A stretch of DNA of 64,000 bases from Microplitis mediator. Lineage: Eukaryota; Arthropoda; Insecta; Hymenoptera; Braconidae. The position numbers were made by a program, and so were the translations under genes. Shown one piece after another: positions 24,760 to 36,802 of this stretch. The stretch is taken from assembly GCF_029852145.1 (NCBI RefSeq), contig NC_079974.1, positions 9,747,207 through 9,811,206 of the forward strand, read 5' to 3'. The notes beneath the pieces were generated by a model. That model made no database searches, was not told the DNA's origin, and worked only from the letters and a program-made list of their open reading frames with translations. Each line of letters starts with the position of its first letter. The stretch's first letter is position 1.

Positions 24760-24995
24760 GTTAAAAATCGGAAATTTATTTAAATCCGTATTCACTTCGT
24801 CACATGGAGTTCGGAGTTTGAAAAAAAATTACTCCGCATACGGTGTGAATAGGTACTGTGTATTTTCTGCGGAGTGATTTCGGAGTGGATTTTATTCAAA
24901 TCAGAATTTTCTCTGATTCGGAGTTGTAGTATTGACGTAAACTCACTTTCGGAGTAAATTTCACTCCGAAAAGGATTTAATCCACGTTAACTCCA
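24760..24995. repeat. GGAGT-rich inverted repeat sequence
   Basis: Many CGGAGT/ACTCCG words on both strands, bounded by TTTAAATCC and GGATTTAA. Probably a small foldback MITE; its ends are not certain. Confidence 0.4.
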
Positions 24996-25710
24996 CAAAT
25001 TTTCCATAGTCGCAAATATTTTGCAAAATCTCATGCAGTAATTTGATTTGTTCGAAATCGCGATTGGTTATTTGAATTCCACGTGTTTTGCTGTCAACCT
25101 CTTTAATATTTGACATTTGAGTTAGAGGCTGTAGTACGAATTCATTCACCCGAACTTGCATGCGTTCGTTAAATTTTTTTCTATTATTGCTTTCGAACTT
25201 GTTTTTGTTCTCTTTTTTACGTTTAATTGTAGGCCCCAACTTCCAGGCCTTGGTTATAATTAATATTCAAAAATTTGTTGATTTTTTTTTATTATTCATC
25301 AGAAAGTCATTTTATTTTCTATGAATTTTTTTATTATTAAAAGAAAAGAGTTTTTGAAAATTATATCATAAACCCACAAATAAATTAAACAAAATTTTTC
25401 CAATATTATAAATTTGGAATTGATTATGAACAGATTATTTCTTACTCTAGGTCTTCATTGTCATCGTTACCATTTTCTTCCTTGTTTTTGCCTTCATCAA
25501 TCTCCTTCTGTTTTTCAGAATCAATAGTCTCTTCATTGTCAGAATTACTGTCATGAGTTCGTGGAAAGATAAGCGAAAGTATCGTACTCTGTCTCCCAAA
25601 TATCTCGTCTAATAATTTTTGCACATTTTTATATAGCATCTGTACGTTGTCGGTTACATTCAGACATGCAATTGAAATTATAATGACGAAGTAAAATATT
25701 ATCAACGTGT
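24996..25710 (-). other. Minus-strand frames of unknown meaning
   Basis: Two minus-strand frames (25239-24961 and 25705-25442) are Lys/Asn-rich and Asp/Glu-rich. The second lies just after the tyrosine recombinase frame and could be a frameshifted acidic tail. Neither is recognised. Confidence 0.3.
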
Positions 25711-26140
25711 TTAGTCATGGTAATGACAGTCTTTCCAGTGCCTCTTGAAGAAAATATCAGTATTTTTTTCAAACCGTTCTTGCACTTTAGCCTTAAATTC
25801 TTTCCGGTGCATAGCTTCATCACCCAATTTTCCATAGAGTTCATTAGAAAGTAATGGCGCCTTGTTAGTATTTTCTAATTCCTTGCAAATTTTATCAAAT
25901 TTTATAAAATTTTCAATGTCAACTGATCGACCAACAGATTCACGTCTTCGAATACGTTGAAATTTTTATACTATAAGAAATATATTGATTTTTTTTTAAT
26001 AAATAAAAGAATTACCCTCTGCTATACTGGCCGATTTCCACCCTCTCAATTGCTTAAGCATTGTGGTGTTTGCCCCAGAGTTGGATAATAATGTAGCTGA
26101 AGTCCTGCGTAAACAGTGTCCAGTGTAACGGTGTCAGCGA
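25711..26140 (-). pseudogene. C-terminus of a tyrosine recombinase (integrase)
   Basis: 26140-26016 in minus sense encodes G-H-C-L-R-R-T-S-A-T-L-L and G-W-K-S. This is the H-X2-R and G-[HW] region of the tyrosine recombinase catalytic site (known for phage integrases, DIRS and Crypton elements). A 45-nt GT...AG intron (26015-25971) may follow. The next part, 25970-25711, is Arg- and Lys-rich and ends in TAA. The join as drawn gives an in-frame TAA near the expected catalytic tyrosine, so this copy is broken or the junction is misjudged. The two N-terminal catalytic residues are not seen upstream. Confidence 0.6.
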
Positions 26141-26942
26141 ATTCTTTTACTAAATGATAAATTATCAAAATTCTTAGCGTCCTTTTATCTTCAATTTATT
26201 TTATTTAGAAATTTGATTTAATTTATATGTGGTTAAATTAAAGACTAGAATCGAGTTAAAATTTGACTAGTAAATTCGGCCAGTGATTTGGCGTCACCCG
26301 GGGCCTGAATTTATTGACGCTAATTAAGTAAATTCCTTAATTGAGAATTAATTCGGCCGACGAAATAAATTCCGGCCTGAATTAATCTTTTAACGCGATT
26401 GTGAAATTAATTTATAACGGCCGACGAGCCTGGAATAAATTAATAAATTGATAATGAATTTAATGAAATTATTTACCGGATTATTTACGCGATGAACTTT
26501 ATTTTTCTTCCGGCCGATAAGCCTTGAATAAAATAATGCAGAGTTTCAGAGAACTGATAGCGGCAAAACGAGATGCGATGAAACTTTCGAGAACACGTAA
26601 TTGACCGGCTGAAGAGCCTGAAACTACCCGTTTCTTTACACGAGATCAACAGAAAGATATTAAGTAATTTATTATAATTAATTCGGCTGATTAATAAATT
26701 AATCGAGGGCCTTAATTAACTACAATTTACCTCTAATTTAATTCAGCAACACTTGATGGAAGGTAACTGCTGTCTACTGTAGTTTTGCAGCTGGTGTTGA
26801 TTTCTCCAAATTTAGTTGGATCTCCGTTGTTCTATATTTTTCTCGCCTTGAATATTCGCCTCTTTGCGCCTCGTATAATGATGTTTTTTTGAGTGATATG
26901 TTTAATCTGTCAATGAACAGTACGCATTAGAATATGTATAAC
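26141..26942. other. AT-rich stretch with CGGC[CT]GA motifs
   Basis: No gene was recognised. CGGCCGA[CT] and GCCTGAAT words recur from 26280 to 26710, suggesting a degenerate tandem repeat or LTR-like sequence. Confidence 0.4.
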
Positions 26943-26962
26943 TTAATGAGCCTTTTTCCTGA
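26943..26962 (+). promoter_or_regulatory. Shared motif, copy 1 (TTAATGAGCC...)
   Basis: TTAATGAGCCTTTTTCCTGA is repeated exactly at 30501-30520. Both lie 120-170 nt before an ATG, a position suiting a promoter or element terminus. Confidence 0.5.
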
Positions 26963-27111
26963 GAGCAGTACAGCGAACGTGTCACGAGAGGCAGCACTCG
27001 TAGTAGGGACAAATATAAAATATTTTTATTTACGACAGTGTTATTTACGCTATATTATTTCATTATCTAAAAATAATATTTAAACACAAAAAAATTTTTT
27101 TAATAACCACT

Positions 27112-27330
27112 ATGCCAACAAAACATTGTAGTTTTGCGAGGTGTACGTCGGATAATCGTAATCCAGAGGAAAATGTGTTTTTTATACCATTTGTATAACC
27201 TCATATTGACGAGGTTAGATGCAATAAATGGATACATGCGTCAAGGAGAGTGTATTTAACAGTAGAAAAAATTAATAAATATTCATATGTGTGCTCAAAA
27301 CATTTTATCGGTTACTTTGAAAGATGACTG
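27112..27330 (+). pseudogene. THAP-type zinc-finger remnant
   Basis: ATG 27112 opens a THAP-like domain: C-X4-C at the start, an F-F-I-P-F block, K-W-I, and C-S-K-H-F at the end, so all the C2CH ligands are present. An in-frame TAA at 27196-27198 breaks it in the middle. THAP domains bind DNA and form the N-terminus of P-element transposases and several other transposon proteins. It is followed by AT-rich sequence with no matching transposase body. Confidence 0.65.
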
Positions 27331-27367
27331 GATTTTTGCCCTTAAATAATAAATATTTTTACAGCTA

Positions 27368-27833
27368 TTATCTTGCAAATTTTTTTATATGATCGCTGAT
27401 ACAATATAATCTGCCTCTTTGAATGGCTTTAGAATTACCACAAACAGGCATTAAATCATCATCTGTAACTTCGTCATCATCGCTCTCCTGTAAACTTTTG
27501 CCCTGTGTTATATACTCATGTATAATACCATAACAAAATGAACGGGGGATCTGTTTGGATGGAAAAATTTGCCAATTATCATTAGGATAAAAAGTTGTAT
27601 GGATAGGCGATGGGGTAGAAGAATCTTTTGTCAATGTTGATCCAGATGTAGATGCCGATGTTGCCGTTGAAGATGCTTGTAAGCGTTGTTGTTTCTTAAT
27701 TAACCGTACTCCTTTATCAGCACCTTCAAAAATAACTCCTTCTCTTCCATTATTTATACAATCATTGACCCTAATGCATTCCAATAAGAGATTACGAAAT
27801 TGTTTGTGGGAAAATGTTCCCTTTCTTTTTATT
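27368..27833 (-). CDS. Unrecognised minus-strand exon-like ORF
   Basis: Open from about 27833 to the stop at 27368. It reads Lys-rich at the start, then C-I-N-N-G, a Ser/Thr-rich stretch and an acidic D-D-D-E-V run, and ends with basic residues. No ATG is needed if it is an internal exon. It lies downstream of, and opposite to, the THAP remnant between the same flanking motifs. No family was recognised. Confidence 0.35.
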
Positions 27834-29640
27834 TTAATTTTATATTTAAAAATCTAAATTTACCTGTAAATTAAATTAAATTAGTAATTGGAATGTAATT
27901 AACTTATTATAATGATAGGTAGGATATGACAGGTATTGTTTAATAAAATTCGTGGTTTGGGTATATCAAAATCGAAGAATATATTTTGACCCAAAAAATA
28001 GGGAAAGCGCTACGGCATAAAACCCTTTGAAGAAATACAATGAAAGATTGAGAATGTTAAGATAATGAGAATGAGGGTAACTCGTTGAACAATTGATACA
28101 AAATGAAATATAGAGATGTGTGTGTATGTGTGTGTGTTAATGTGTACTGTGATGATAGAGAGTCTACTGCGGGACAGTTAAATAGTACTTGGTACTAATG
28201 CCATGGTAAGAGTCCACTGCGGGACAGTTGAATAGTACTTGGTACTAATGCGAGCGAATGAGTGAAAGCTTTCAGTTGATAACGATTGCGTCGTTAAATA
28301 TTTAGGTTCTGATATGCGTCGCGACGATGTTACCGATTGATCAGATCGGTGATATGAATTGAGATGTCAAAATTGTAATGGGATATTCCAAAGACAATAT
28401 GACGACGTTAAATTATTATTATTATTATTATTATTATTTGCAACAGAGGCTATTATTTAACTGCAGTTAATTAAATTCTCATCAATTGGATTGATGGATG
28501 TGGTTAGCACGCGGCTATGGTGCGAATGAAGTTATATATGATATTTATATGACAACGGCCAAATGCGTTGATGATTATTAAAGCGCGAATAAATCAATTT
28601 TTAGTTTTATTTATATTAAGATTATCACGCATGTATAATAATTATGAATGCTTAATTATTGCAAGGTAATTAAGATGTAAACGAATAGATCGATGACCTG
28701 ACGGAATTTAATGTAAGACAATAATTATTAAATATTCAATATTATTTGAATCGATTATTATTTAATATTAATACGAATATTAAGATTAAATATCGAATTC
28801 AATCTTATTGAATAATTAATAGCAACACAACTGAATATTTGATGTTTGATGGGTGAGACCCACGCGCAACAAGTCCCGGCTTGTTTTTACTACGACGTAA
28901 TAAAACACCCGGTCTTTATTCAATTCCCGAAAGATTAGTGAAACTCAACGAAATAATTAGCAAAACTTATTAAACCGTATTAATTAATACTTATCTTGGC
29001 ACGATGGCACGAATTCGTAATTGATAATCAATTAATTAACAATTATTGTTAATTTTAATATTGGCTTGGCAATGTAGCGAAAAGAACGTTCACAGCAAGT
29101 GTGTACAGTATGAAGACTTGTGGTCAACTGATGAAAAGACGCGGTGACGCCGGGTCGTCATTACGACGGAACGGAAAAATTAGACACCCAAGCGACAGAG
29201 ATATACTGAAAGCATGAGTGCAACGAAGATACACTGAGAAACCGACGCTACGTTGAGCGCGCGCGTTCGCGGTGCGACCCGAGTTGGTGACGGGATGTAT
29301 TTTAACACCGTTAGATGGCGACTGGTTTAAATGTTTTAAATTTTAAATATTATTATGCTGACAATTATTTCCAGACTTCCGTTTTCGACGGAACAGAAAT
29401 TATACAGTTCTGAATAACTAATAAACTAATTACTTGGAATCATCAATTACATGTTTTCAAAATTATTTTTGAAATTAATTTAATGAATAAAAAATGAATA
29501 GCAAATTTTTTTCACAGTTATATTGGATATAAATTAGAATGACATACAACCTCTATCTGTTACTTAGTCGTATTCATTTATTATATTATTTATTTATTAC
29601 TATTTATATTTCATTCATGTTTCACTCTGAAATAGATCTT
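27834..29640. other. AT-rich stretch, no gene
   Basis: No coding frame was recognised. Contains a ~50-bp tandem duplication (28150-28250), a (TTA)n tract (28412-28436) and an LTR-like GGGTGAGACCC block at 28851. Function unknown. Confidence 0.4.
28150..28250 (+). repeat. Two-copy ~56-bp tandem duplication
   Basis: GAGTCTACTGCGGGACAGTT..ATAGTACTTGGTACTAATGC occurs twice with two differences. Confidence 0.9.
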
Positions 29641-29690
29641 AAAGGCCCTAGGGGTATAAGCATGGTGAATTTGCCCCCGAAAGGTATCGG
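29641..29690 (+). repeat. 50-bp dispersed repeat, copy 1
   Basis: AAAGGCCCTAGGGGTATAAG through GGTATCGG is identical to 30833-30882. Flanks differ on both sides. Confidence 0.9.
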
Positions 29691-30500
29691 GGTAAATAAT
29701 ATTAATTAGGGGTAAATAATGTTGCGGGATTAAATTTTAAATATTGGAAAATTGATAACTCACGAAGGTGCAACAAAATGTAAAAACTGCAATGTCACTT
29801 ATTACGATGTAATGTGTTTCATTAATGAATATTTAGATAAATTTTTAAGGACAGAGACAGTGAAGAAAGTGTTTTAGATGTCATTACACAAATGCTATAG
29901 TAATTAAATTGTCATTAGAAATTATTTAGCATCCGTAGTGTAATGTTAAGAAAAGCAAGTTTTCTATGAGTTGTAAATCTTTTGAAATTAGGGAGTGGCC
30001 CTTTGAGTACAGTACCTCTATGATAAATAGATTTATACCTGACTTGGGTCCACCGGCTGTAACAGGGTAAAATAGATTCCGATGACTATTGATTAGTTTT
30101 GAAATTTGAATTTGTCCACGGTCGATAACAGGTCCTAATTATAACCCGATCAACTAAATTGATTCGACGTGTCACCGGGTGTCGCTAATCAGTGAGACCC
30201 GAACATATGTCCCTCTCCTTGGCTAATTAAATTAGTAGGAATGAGTTTTCAGGGGGTAAATCAAAGGTACCCGAATCAAAGAGATATAAGGGAGTGCGGA
30301 ATCGAAAATCGAGAGAGTCAGTCGGACGACTGGAGGCGATGGACGCCTAAGTGAAAATGAGAGTTAGTCGGATGACTAGAAGGATCAGACGCACTTAACT
30401 ATCAGGTAATTATCTAAGTTGACGTCCGCTTCACGTAGAACGAGACAATTTCTTATTTATTAATTAGCATTGTATTACCAGGCCCTCAGAGGCCATTCGA
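29691..30500. other. Spacer with LTR-like features
   Basis: No gene. 30058-30480 has TGTAACAGGG at its start, a GATATAAGGG box at ~30286 and repeated GTCGGA[CT]GACT words, as an LTR or promoter region might, but no partner was found. Confidence 0.35.
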
Positions 30501-30882
30501 TTAATGAGCCTTTTTCCTGAAGTCCGAAAAATTACTCACTAGCAGCGCTAGTAGTTCGGAAGGGACAAACACTGTCAGAGCTCCATTTAAACACATAGTA
30601 AAGTGGACTTATAAAAAACATGTTTTTGACCGAAGAAGACGTTCCTGGAGCAAAATTAAAATTTGCAACCGTAAAAGACAATAATGTTGTCACATTAAAA
30701 CGTTGGCTTGCGTGTCGTAACTTGAAAGTTACCGGAAACAAAAAATTAATTAATTGACAGGTTAGTATACAAACTCTAGTAGAAAACTAGCGGTAAATTC
30801 AAACTGTAACAAGAGAAATTGAAAATAATTATAAAGGCCCTAGGGGTATAAGCATGGTGAATTTGCCCCCGAAAGGTATCGG
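30501..30882 (+). mobile_element. Short element bounded by the shared motifs
   Basis: It has the same left motif (30501-30520) and right 50-bp repeat (30833-30882) as 26943-29690, but only 382 bp between. It may be an internally deleted relative or another segment of one family. Confidence 0.4.
30620..30757 (+). pseudogene. SAP-like N-terminal fragment
   Basis: 45 codons from ATG 30620 to TGA 30755. The pattern V-P-G-A-x-L ... L-K-R-W-L-x-C-R-x-L-K-x-x-G-x-K-x-x-L-I resembles SAP-like DNA-binding motifs at the N-terminus of several transposon-associated insect proteins. A CAG|GTTAGT donor follows three bases after the stop, so the exon may have been read through before the stop arose. Confidence 0.45.
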
Positions 30883-31510
30883 CTTGATACTGCGGGGATT
30901 TTTAGGTACTAATAAGTTATTAAGATCCTGAGAGTTTCAGCTTTTGAAATCAATCGGTCTTCGAGAAAAAGCCAAATATGTAAAAATCAGATAAAATGGA
31001 TATTCTCAGAGACTATTTTATCGATTGACTTATACTCGGGATATGTTTTGGGGGTTGATAGTAGCTCCTCGGAAAAAAATTAGGAGCTTGATCGGTCGAC
31101 AACAACCTCGAAAAAAATGACTTTTTAGTTTTAATTTCGACTTTTCACGATGTTACGGTTCTGGTACAATTATGAAATAATTTTTTTTGGATTCCTCATC
31201 CAATTTCCTATAGACTTAAGTGCTTTTAAAATTTTTAAAAAAGGTATGCCATATAGAAAAAAAATAAAAACCACTTTTTAATTAATTATGTAGTTTTTTT
31301 TGCAGTAATATTAAAATTATTTTCAAATTGTCGCTTTTATTCATTGAATATGGTATGTTATCGACTCAGTCGTCTTATGTGCAAAAAGATCCGCACGACC
31401 GACGCGCCCACTGGCGTATTTGGTCGTATATACAACAGCTGACAAAAGTGTTGTTTATGATCTGAATCTGAGAGATTGTCTGTTCACATTTTATTTATTA
31501 AGCTAATAAA
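30883..31510. other. AT-rich spacer, no gene
   Basis: Nothing recognised apart from A/T runs. Confidence 0.4.
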
Positions 31511-31741
31511 ATGACTCAAGCTAAAATGATAAATAAAATTACAATTGTTATGAACAAAAAACCGTTAAAAAAATTAGCCGTCCAGCTTTTTGGCAAAATC
31601 TCAAAAAGTATAAGTGATAGCTCAAATACTAAAAAAGTTTCTGAAATAGCAGAAAATTTTAGTAAAAAAGTTCTTAACTCCCCGAATTATAGCCGCTCCG
31701 AAATTCTTGAGCGACGTTTAAATATTTTCATTTTGGGCTGA
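31511..31741 (+). CDS. Small hypothetical ORF
   Basis: 76 codons from an ATG to TGA, Lys- and Ser-rich, predicted mostly helical. An AT-rich leader and a TATATACA-like box about 85 bases upstream make transcription possible. No homology recognised; it may be the start of a truncated transposon protein. Confidence 0.3.
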   Translation: MTQAKMINKITIVMNKKPLKKLAVQLFGKISKSISDSSNTKKVSEIAENFSKKVLNSPNYSRSEILERRLNIFILG

Positions 31742-33738
31742 AATTTTCACCGTAGTCATGATTTTATGAATATTAACTATAGCTGCCACGAGAAAGAAGA
31801 AATTAAGAACAAAAAAATCCGAATTTCGATCATTTTTGATATTTTCAAAATTCGTGAGCGACCTCTTCAAAATTTTTTATCGAGCTGATTTTTGGAGAGG
31901 CTTCTTAAACCATCTTAAATCAACAAATTTTCATAAGAGACTCGAAAAAAAAATAGTCGGTTTTTTTGGGTCACCCTGCTAAATATATATATATTGAGAC
32001 AAATCGCTTTTTGTCTTCGCGATTTTTACCAGCAGCCACCAGAATTCGCGGGTTGAACCCTGGCTTAGGTTGGCCTCTAACAAATTTTATTTTATGCCGG
32101 ACAGAGCAGTGGGCTGGGGTTCTTGCAAAGCAAAGACCCGCACTTATTCAAACTCGGCAACGTATAAAAAAAGACTTATCAACTTACCTCACGGCTGATA
32201 ATTTCTATGCTGCTTTCTTACAGCTGACTTACTTATTATTTCTAACTTAATTAATAATTACTTTATCGTATCAAATAATTCCACCAGTATATTAAAATAG
32301 GGATAGAATAAGGTGATGAATAAAATAGGGAATTTATTAGGACAATGTGCAATTTTATTGCCAATTATAATAAACTCAATTACTTACAATAACGTTTCAC
32401 GCATAATACAATAGTAATGGTCCTGGCTGGAATGCAGGATACGCAGTAGTGGCCACGTGGACTAAATTCTTATCATACACTGATTTTATTATTTAATTTA
32501 GTTTTATTACCGCGAATATGTCGCCGGTAACATATAATACTTTCAATGTACTTAAATTTAATTATAATTAAATAACTAATAAACAATATAAAAAATACTA
32601 TTTTGCAAGTTAATTGTCAGGAAAATATGCGTTTTATAAAATATAAAATACGTGATATCGCAAGTATAACAACTGATATTAATTGATAATAACGTCTGAA
32701 CGTTAACGGATCCAGGATCGAAGTCAAGTTCAATCACCGTAGGGTCTTAGGGCTGAGTTTTTGGGCTCGCTCTCCACTTCCCCTCACGGTCATGCGTTGA
32801 GGTGACAATTAGTCATGTGACCATGGCTCTATGACTCTAGCTTTAGGTGGTCTCAGACGGCAACGAGACGGAGAAAATTGGGAACCGCAAGGCTGAAGGC
32901 GAAGAAGACAATTCACATTGTCTCAATATATATATAGGTATATTGTATACATACAATGCATTCGTACGGTGCCTCGTAGGATATCCTATACACTCACCCC
33001 TGAAAAGTGAAAGTCGTATCGAGGTCATTCGTTGAGTAGATTTTACACCTCATATTTTTTTTCCATACCAGGCTCCTTATATGAAAATCGATTCTTAAGG
33101 AGTGAACTCCAAAAATTCGAAAATTTCTTTGTCGCTGGTTCTTCTAAGATTACTCAAAAACCGCTGAAGCTACAAAATTTTAAAGTTCTAATGCACAAAG
33201 TAGACACTTGGAGCTACAGTTTCCTTTCACTTCATTTCTTGTACGACCATTTCGCTTGAAGTTACGGCCTGTTGAAAATCGCCCAAAAAATTTGAGTTTT
33301 TTTTATCCTTTAATTTTTTCTAGTAGTGAATGTCTCTTAGTCATATCTGTTTTGGGTATGGAATTACTATTTATAGGCAAATTTAATTACATGACAAATA
33401 AATAACGACAAAGTAAAAGGTAAGTAACTATCAATTTTTTTAATGCGAGTTGATAAGTCTATTATTTTTGATGTCCTATCTTCATTTTTTTCCTTAAATT
33501 TTGCAAATTTTTCCAACAGTGCAAATCTCACATAAACTGTGATTCAAACAATGACGGAATGATTTTTAAATTTTTTACTTATGTCATTTTGATGATATTT
33601 TCCGAGGTAATTCAAAAACTATATCACTACATCGACATAATAAACAAATTTAAAAATACCACAGATTGAAAAGTTGTGTACTTTTTTTTCTATCGTTTAA
33701 ATCGTATAAAAACAATTTTTGACTTATTTTTTTTTAAC
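31742..33738. other. AT-rich region without a recognised gene
   Basis: ORFs here are short with no domain. 32700-33020 is less AT-rich and has short TATATATA and GTATACATAC tracts. Confidence 0.4.
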
Positions 33739-33778
33739 TTCCCGCTAAGAAAATTGTAAATTTTTAAAAATTCGGGAA
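33739..33778 (+). repeat. Left end of an AACTTCCCGC repeat, interrupted
   Basis: Matches (inverted) the end of the copy at 46592-47352 and continues in register at 38115 after the inserted element 33779-38114. The flanking AA is duplicated (33777-33778, 38115-38116). Confidence 0.75.
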
Positions 33779-34417
33779 CCCTGATTAAACAAAAGTATTT
33801 GACCGGATTAAAAAAATTTATATCCTTATGAATGCTATCGAATCCTGAAAATATGATTCAGAAGGATTTAACATGATTCAAATTTTTTAATTCTGTTAAA
33901 TACTATTCAATCCTGAAGACATGATTTAACAGGATTTGAAATGATTTAAACTGTTAAATACTTTTAAATACTATTTAATCCTAAAAATATGATTTAACAG
34001 GATTTGAAATGATTTAAACGGTTAAATACTGTCAAATGCTTGTAAATCCTTAAAATATGATTAATTAGGATTTGAGATAATTGAAAATTTTAAAAACTAC
34101 CAAATACTTCTAAATCCTAAAAATATGATTTATAATAATATAAGGCGACTCAAAATTTTGAATACTATTCAGTAATTTTTCATTCTAGAAATAAGATGTA
34201 AAAAGATTTAAGATAATTGGAAATTCGAAACACTCTATATAGTATATATACCCGGGAAAAAAAATTTAATATATAATTATATAAAATTTTATATAAATGC
34301 TTAAATAAAAAGAGATATGAGTTTTGGTTTGATCTAATTTTATATAGTTATATATAATTTTGTATAATTATATATAACTTTATAAAGTAATATATACAAT
34401 AATTGTCATGGCTAAAA

Positions 34418-34510
34418 AAAAAATAATTCCACCGACTCATGGTCTTGAACCCGGGACCTGCTAGTCTGAAATCTGAGGTGTTATCCACAGTGCTGTTTTA
34501 CAGACTTGAC
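34418..34510 (-). repeat. tRNA-derived SINE-like block
   Basis: The minus strand has TGTGGATAAC (A-box position), a TTTCA loop and GGGTTCAAGACC (B-box-like), followed by an A/T-rich tail. It resembles the tRNA-like block at 63245-63320. Not a functional tRNA: the acceptor stem does not pair. Confidence 0.5.
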
Positions 34511-35084
34511 AAGAGGTGTTAATTGTATTAATTTGAATTCAAATGAACTTGAGAAAATTAAAGACATCAATAAATGATTGATTCGGTTATTAGCATTGTA
34601 GTAAATTATATTATTGTTGATAGAGTCAAGAGACCATTAGCGGTATACCCACTAATATCAAGGCGATAATGACTTCTTTTGGTAAATTAAAAAAATCAGA
34701 AGTTAAAATTTTTTAAACTTAACTTAAATTTGTTTAATTTTTATATCTCAGTTTTTTATAACTTAATTCTTTGTTGAAACTTCAAAATTTTTTTGCTGTC
34801 ATCCTGTTTTTGGTCTTGTTAATGTATTTCTAAGAAATTTGAAAAAAGTTTGTATACTTTCTAACATTTCTGAATGCGGTAAATCCAAAAAATTTTTAGA
34901 CTTTATGAAATTTTATAAATCATTGTAAAATCAGATATTCCAAATAATATCTTACATTATTCGATCATATATAAATTATTTGAAAAAAATTTATTAAATT
35001 AGAAAGATTTATATAAATATATATAGTGTTATCTAAGACTATATATGAATTTATATAATTATATATATTTATATATAATTATTA

Positions 35085-35868
35085 GGGTGGTCTTTAAAAA
35101 TTAAATTTTCTCTGGCACTCCATAGAAAGCTTTTTTTTAGTGAAAAAATACGTGAGAAATTTAGTTTCTTCGTTTTAAATAAAAAGGACACCTGATGCCG
35201 AAGGACGATCAAAGTCCATTTTTCGATACAATCGCGGTTTTCTTCAAATATCTCATGAAATATGCAGATCAGGGGGAAAAACCACAGAAACAATTTTGTA
35301 GGAAATGAAATTCTTGACAAAAAAGGTCGTGTTCATTTCTTTAATAAAATGTGTATTTATGAAGATATTTTTAAATAACTTTTTTAGATCTTATGAATTG
35401 AGCGTTTTAAGGATTACAAATTTTGAAAATAACATTTTTCCAAGTATATAGAAACTGTAACAAGCATAAATAATTGATATGTTACGAGTTATGAACTTGT
35501 CTATATTTAAGAAAAAACGTTCTTATCATCATTCGTTATTCTTAAAATGCCCAATTGATAGGATATAAAAAAGTTGTTTTTAAATATCTTCATAAATACA
35601 CGTTTTATAAAAAAAATAAATATGACCTTTTTTGTCAAAAATTTAATTTCCTAAAAAATTGTTACTCTGATTTTTGCCTCTAATCTGCATATTTCATGAG
35701 ATATTTAAAAAAAAAACCGTGATTGTATCAAAAAATGAACTTTGATCGTCCTAAGGCACGTGTTATTTTTACTTAAAACGAAAAAACCAAATTTCTCAGG
35801 TATTTTTTCACTAGAAAGAAGCTTTTATAGGGCACCAGAGAATAAAATTTAATTTTTAACGACCACCC
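35085..35868. mobile_element. MITE with GGGTGGTC termini and TA flanks
   Basis: Ends GGGTGGTC and GACCACCC, with TA on both sides and inverted arms of over 250 bp. It shares GGGTG ends and TA flanks with the MITE at 9422-10969, so a related TA-inserting family is likely. Confidence 0.75.
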
Positions 35869-36077
35869 TAATAATTATATATTTCTATATACAATTAAAC
35901 ATAAAATTTTTTAAAAAATTAGATATAATCATATATAATTATACAAATTTATATAAAATTATATAGAGTTTCATATAATTATATCTAATAACATAGAATT
36001 TTTTTTCCTGTGCTCAAATACTTTTTTATTTTATAAAATTACGATTTAAAATACTTATTAGAGATGAAAACTTTTTA

Positions 36078-36536
36078 ACTTCCCGCTGAGAAAATTAAAA
36101 ATTTTCAAAAATCGAGGTTATTGTTTTTATTTCGTTTTTGGAAAATAGAGTTTTCATCAGATCTCGATGTTTTGAGGTCCTAGGAAGCTTCCCTGACTAT
36201 TCCCACGATGGTGTCTGTCTGTCTGTCTGTGTGTGTGTGTGTGTTTGTTTGTAAGTTATCGTTATCGAAAGAAAGCCGAAAAGTTTTTTTTGGAATTACT
36301 CCGAAATTCCTAGCTCGATCAATTCAAACTTGAAAATTCTTTGTGCGGCTTAAAAAACTGCGGTGAATCCCGCCAATCGCGTGAAAATCAGCTCATTCCT
36401 TCAAAACTTATGGCGGCTTGAATATTCAAAAAATAGTCTTTTATTAAACTTCTATCAGACCTTCGAGCTCGAAGAGCTCAAAAACGTAATAACTGCAATT
36501 TTGAGAGCTTCAGTATGAAATTAGTGGGAAGTTGCA
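36078..36536 (+). mobile_element. AACTTCCCGC repeat copy with a GT-rich tract
   Basis: Starts AACTTCCCGCTGAGAAAATT and ends AGTGGGAAGTT. It has the family's TTTTGAGGTCCTAGGAAGCT block, and a (GTCT)n(GT)n tract (36212-36250) in place of the GTAC tract of other copies. Confidence 0.65.
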
Positions 36537-36617
36537 GGTGTGGACTTGAGGATCAATCGTTTTCCTAATTTTCCTTGAACTAAATTCAAAGTTGAATAAA
36601 TTAAACTTTATAAGTCA

Positions 36618-36802
36618 AGTGGATAATGTGATAACTAGAGCGAAAAGTGTATTAGGTTGTATAATAAGGCTGCGAAAAGATTTCAAGCAGTTGTAAACCT
36701 TACGACAACTGTATATGATGTTAGTTAGACCCATACTGGGATATGGCACGGTGATCTGGTTACCGTATTATGCGGTACACGTTAAAAGACAGGAGGCTGT
36801 TT
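36618..36802 (+). pseudogene. LINE reverse transcriptase C-terminal scrap
   Basis: About 60 codons in one frame with a single stop. The frame ends V-R-P-I-L-G-Y-G-T-V-I-W and H-V-K-R-Q-E-A-V, the thumb/C-terminal pattern of jockey-like LINEs. No other part of the LINE is nearby; it is embedded between repeats. Confidence 0.65.

Larger units (their letters stand above)
34252..36005. mobile_element. ATATAATT-rich element with CCCGGGAAAAA end
   Basis: Bounded by CCCGGGAAAAAAAATTTA and AATTTTTTTTCC. It is full of TATATAATTATA words and carries a tRNA-like block (34415-34515) and a nested MITE (35085-35868). A smaller relative with the same ends and tRNA-like block is at about 63165-63440. Confidence 0.5.

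Noticed and set aside
31966..32250. 94-codon plus-strand ORF
   Set aside because: No motif, and its sequence context looks like repeat-derived spacer.
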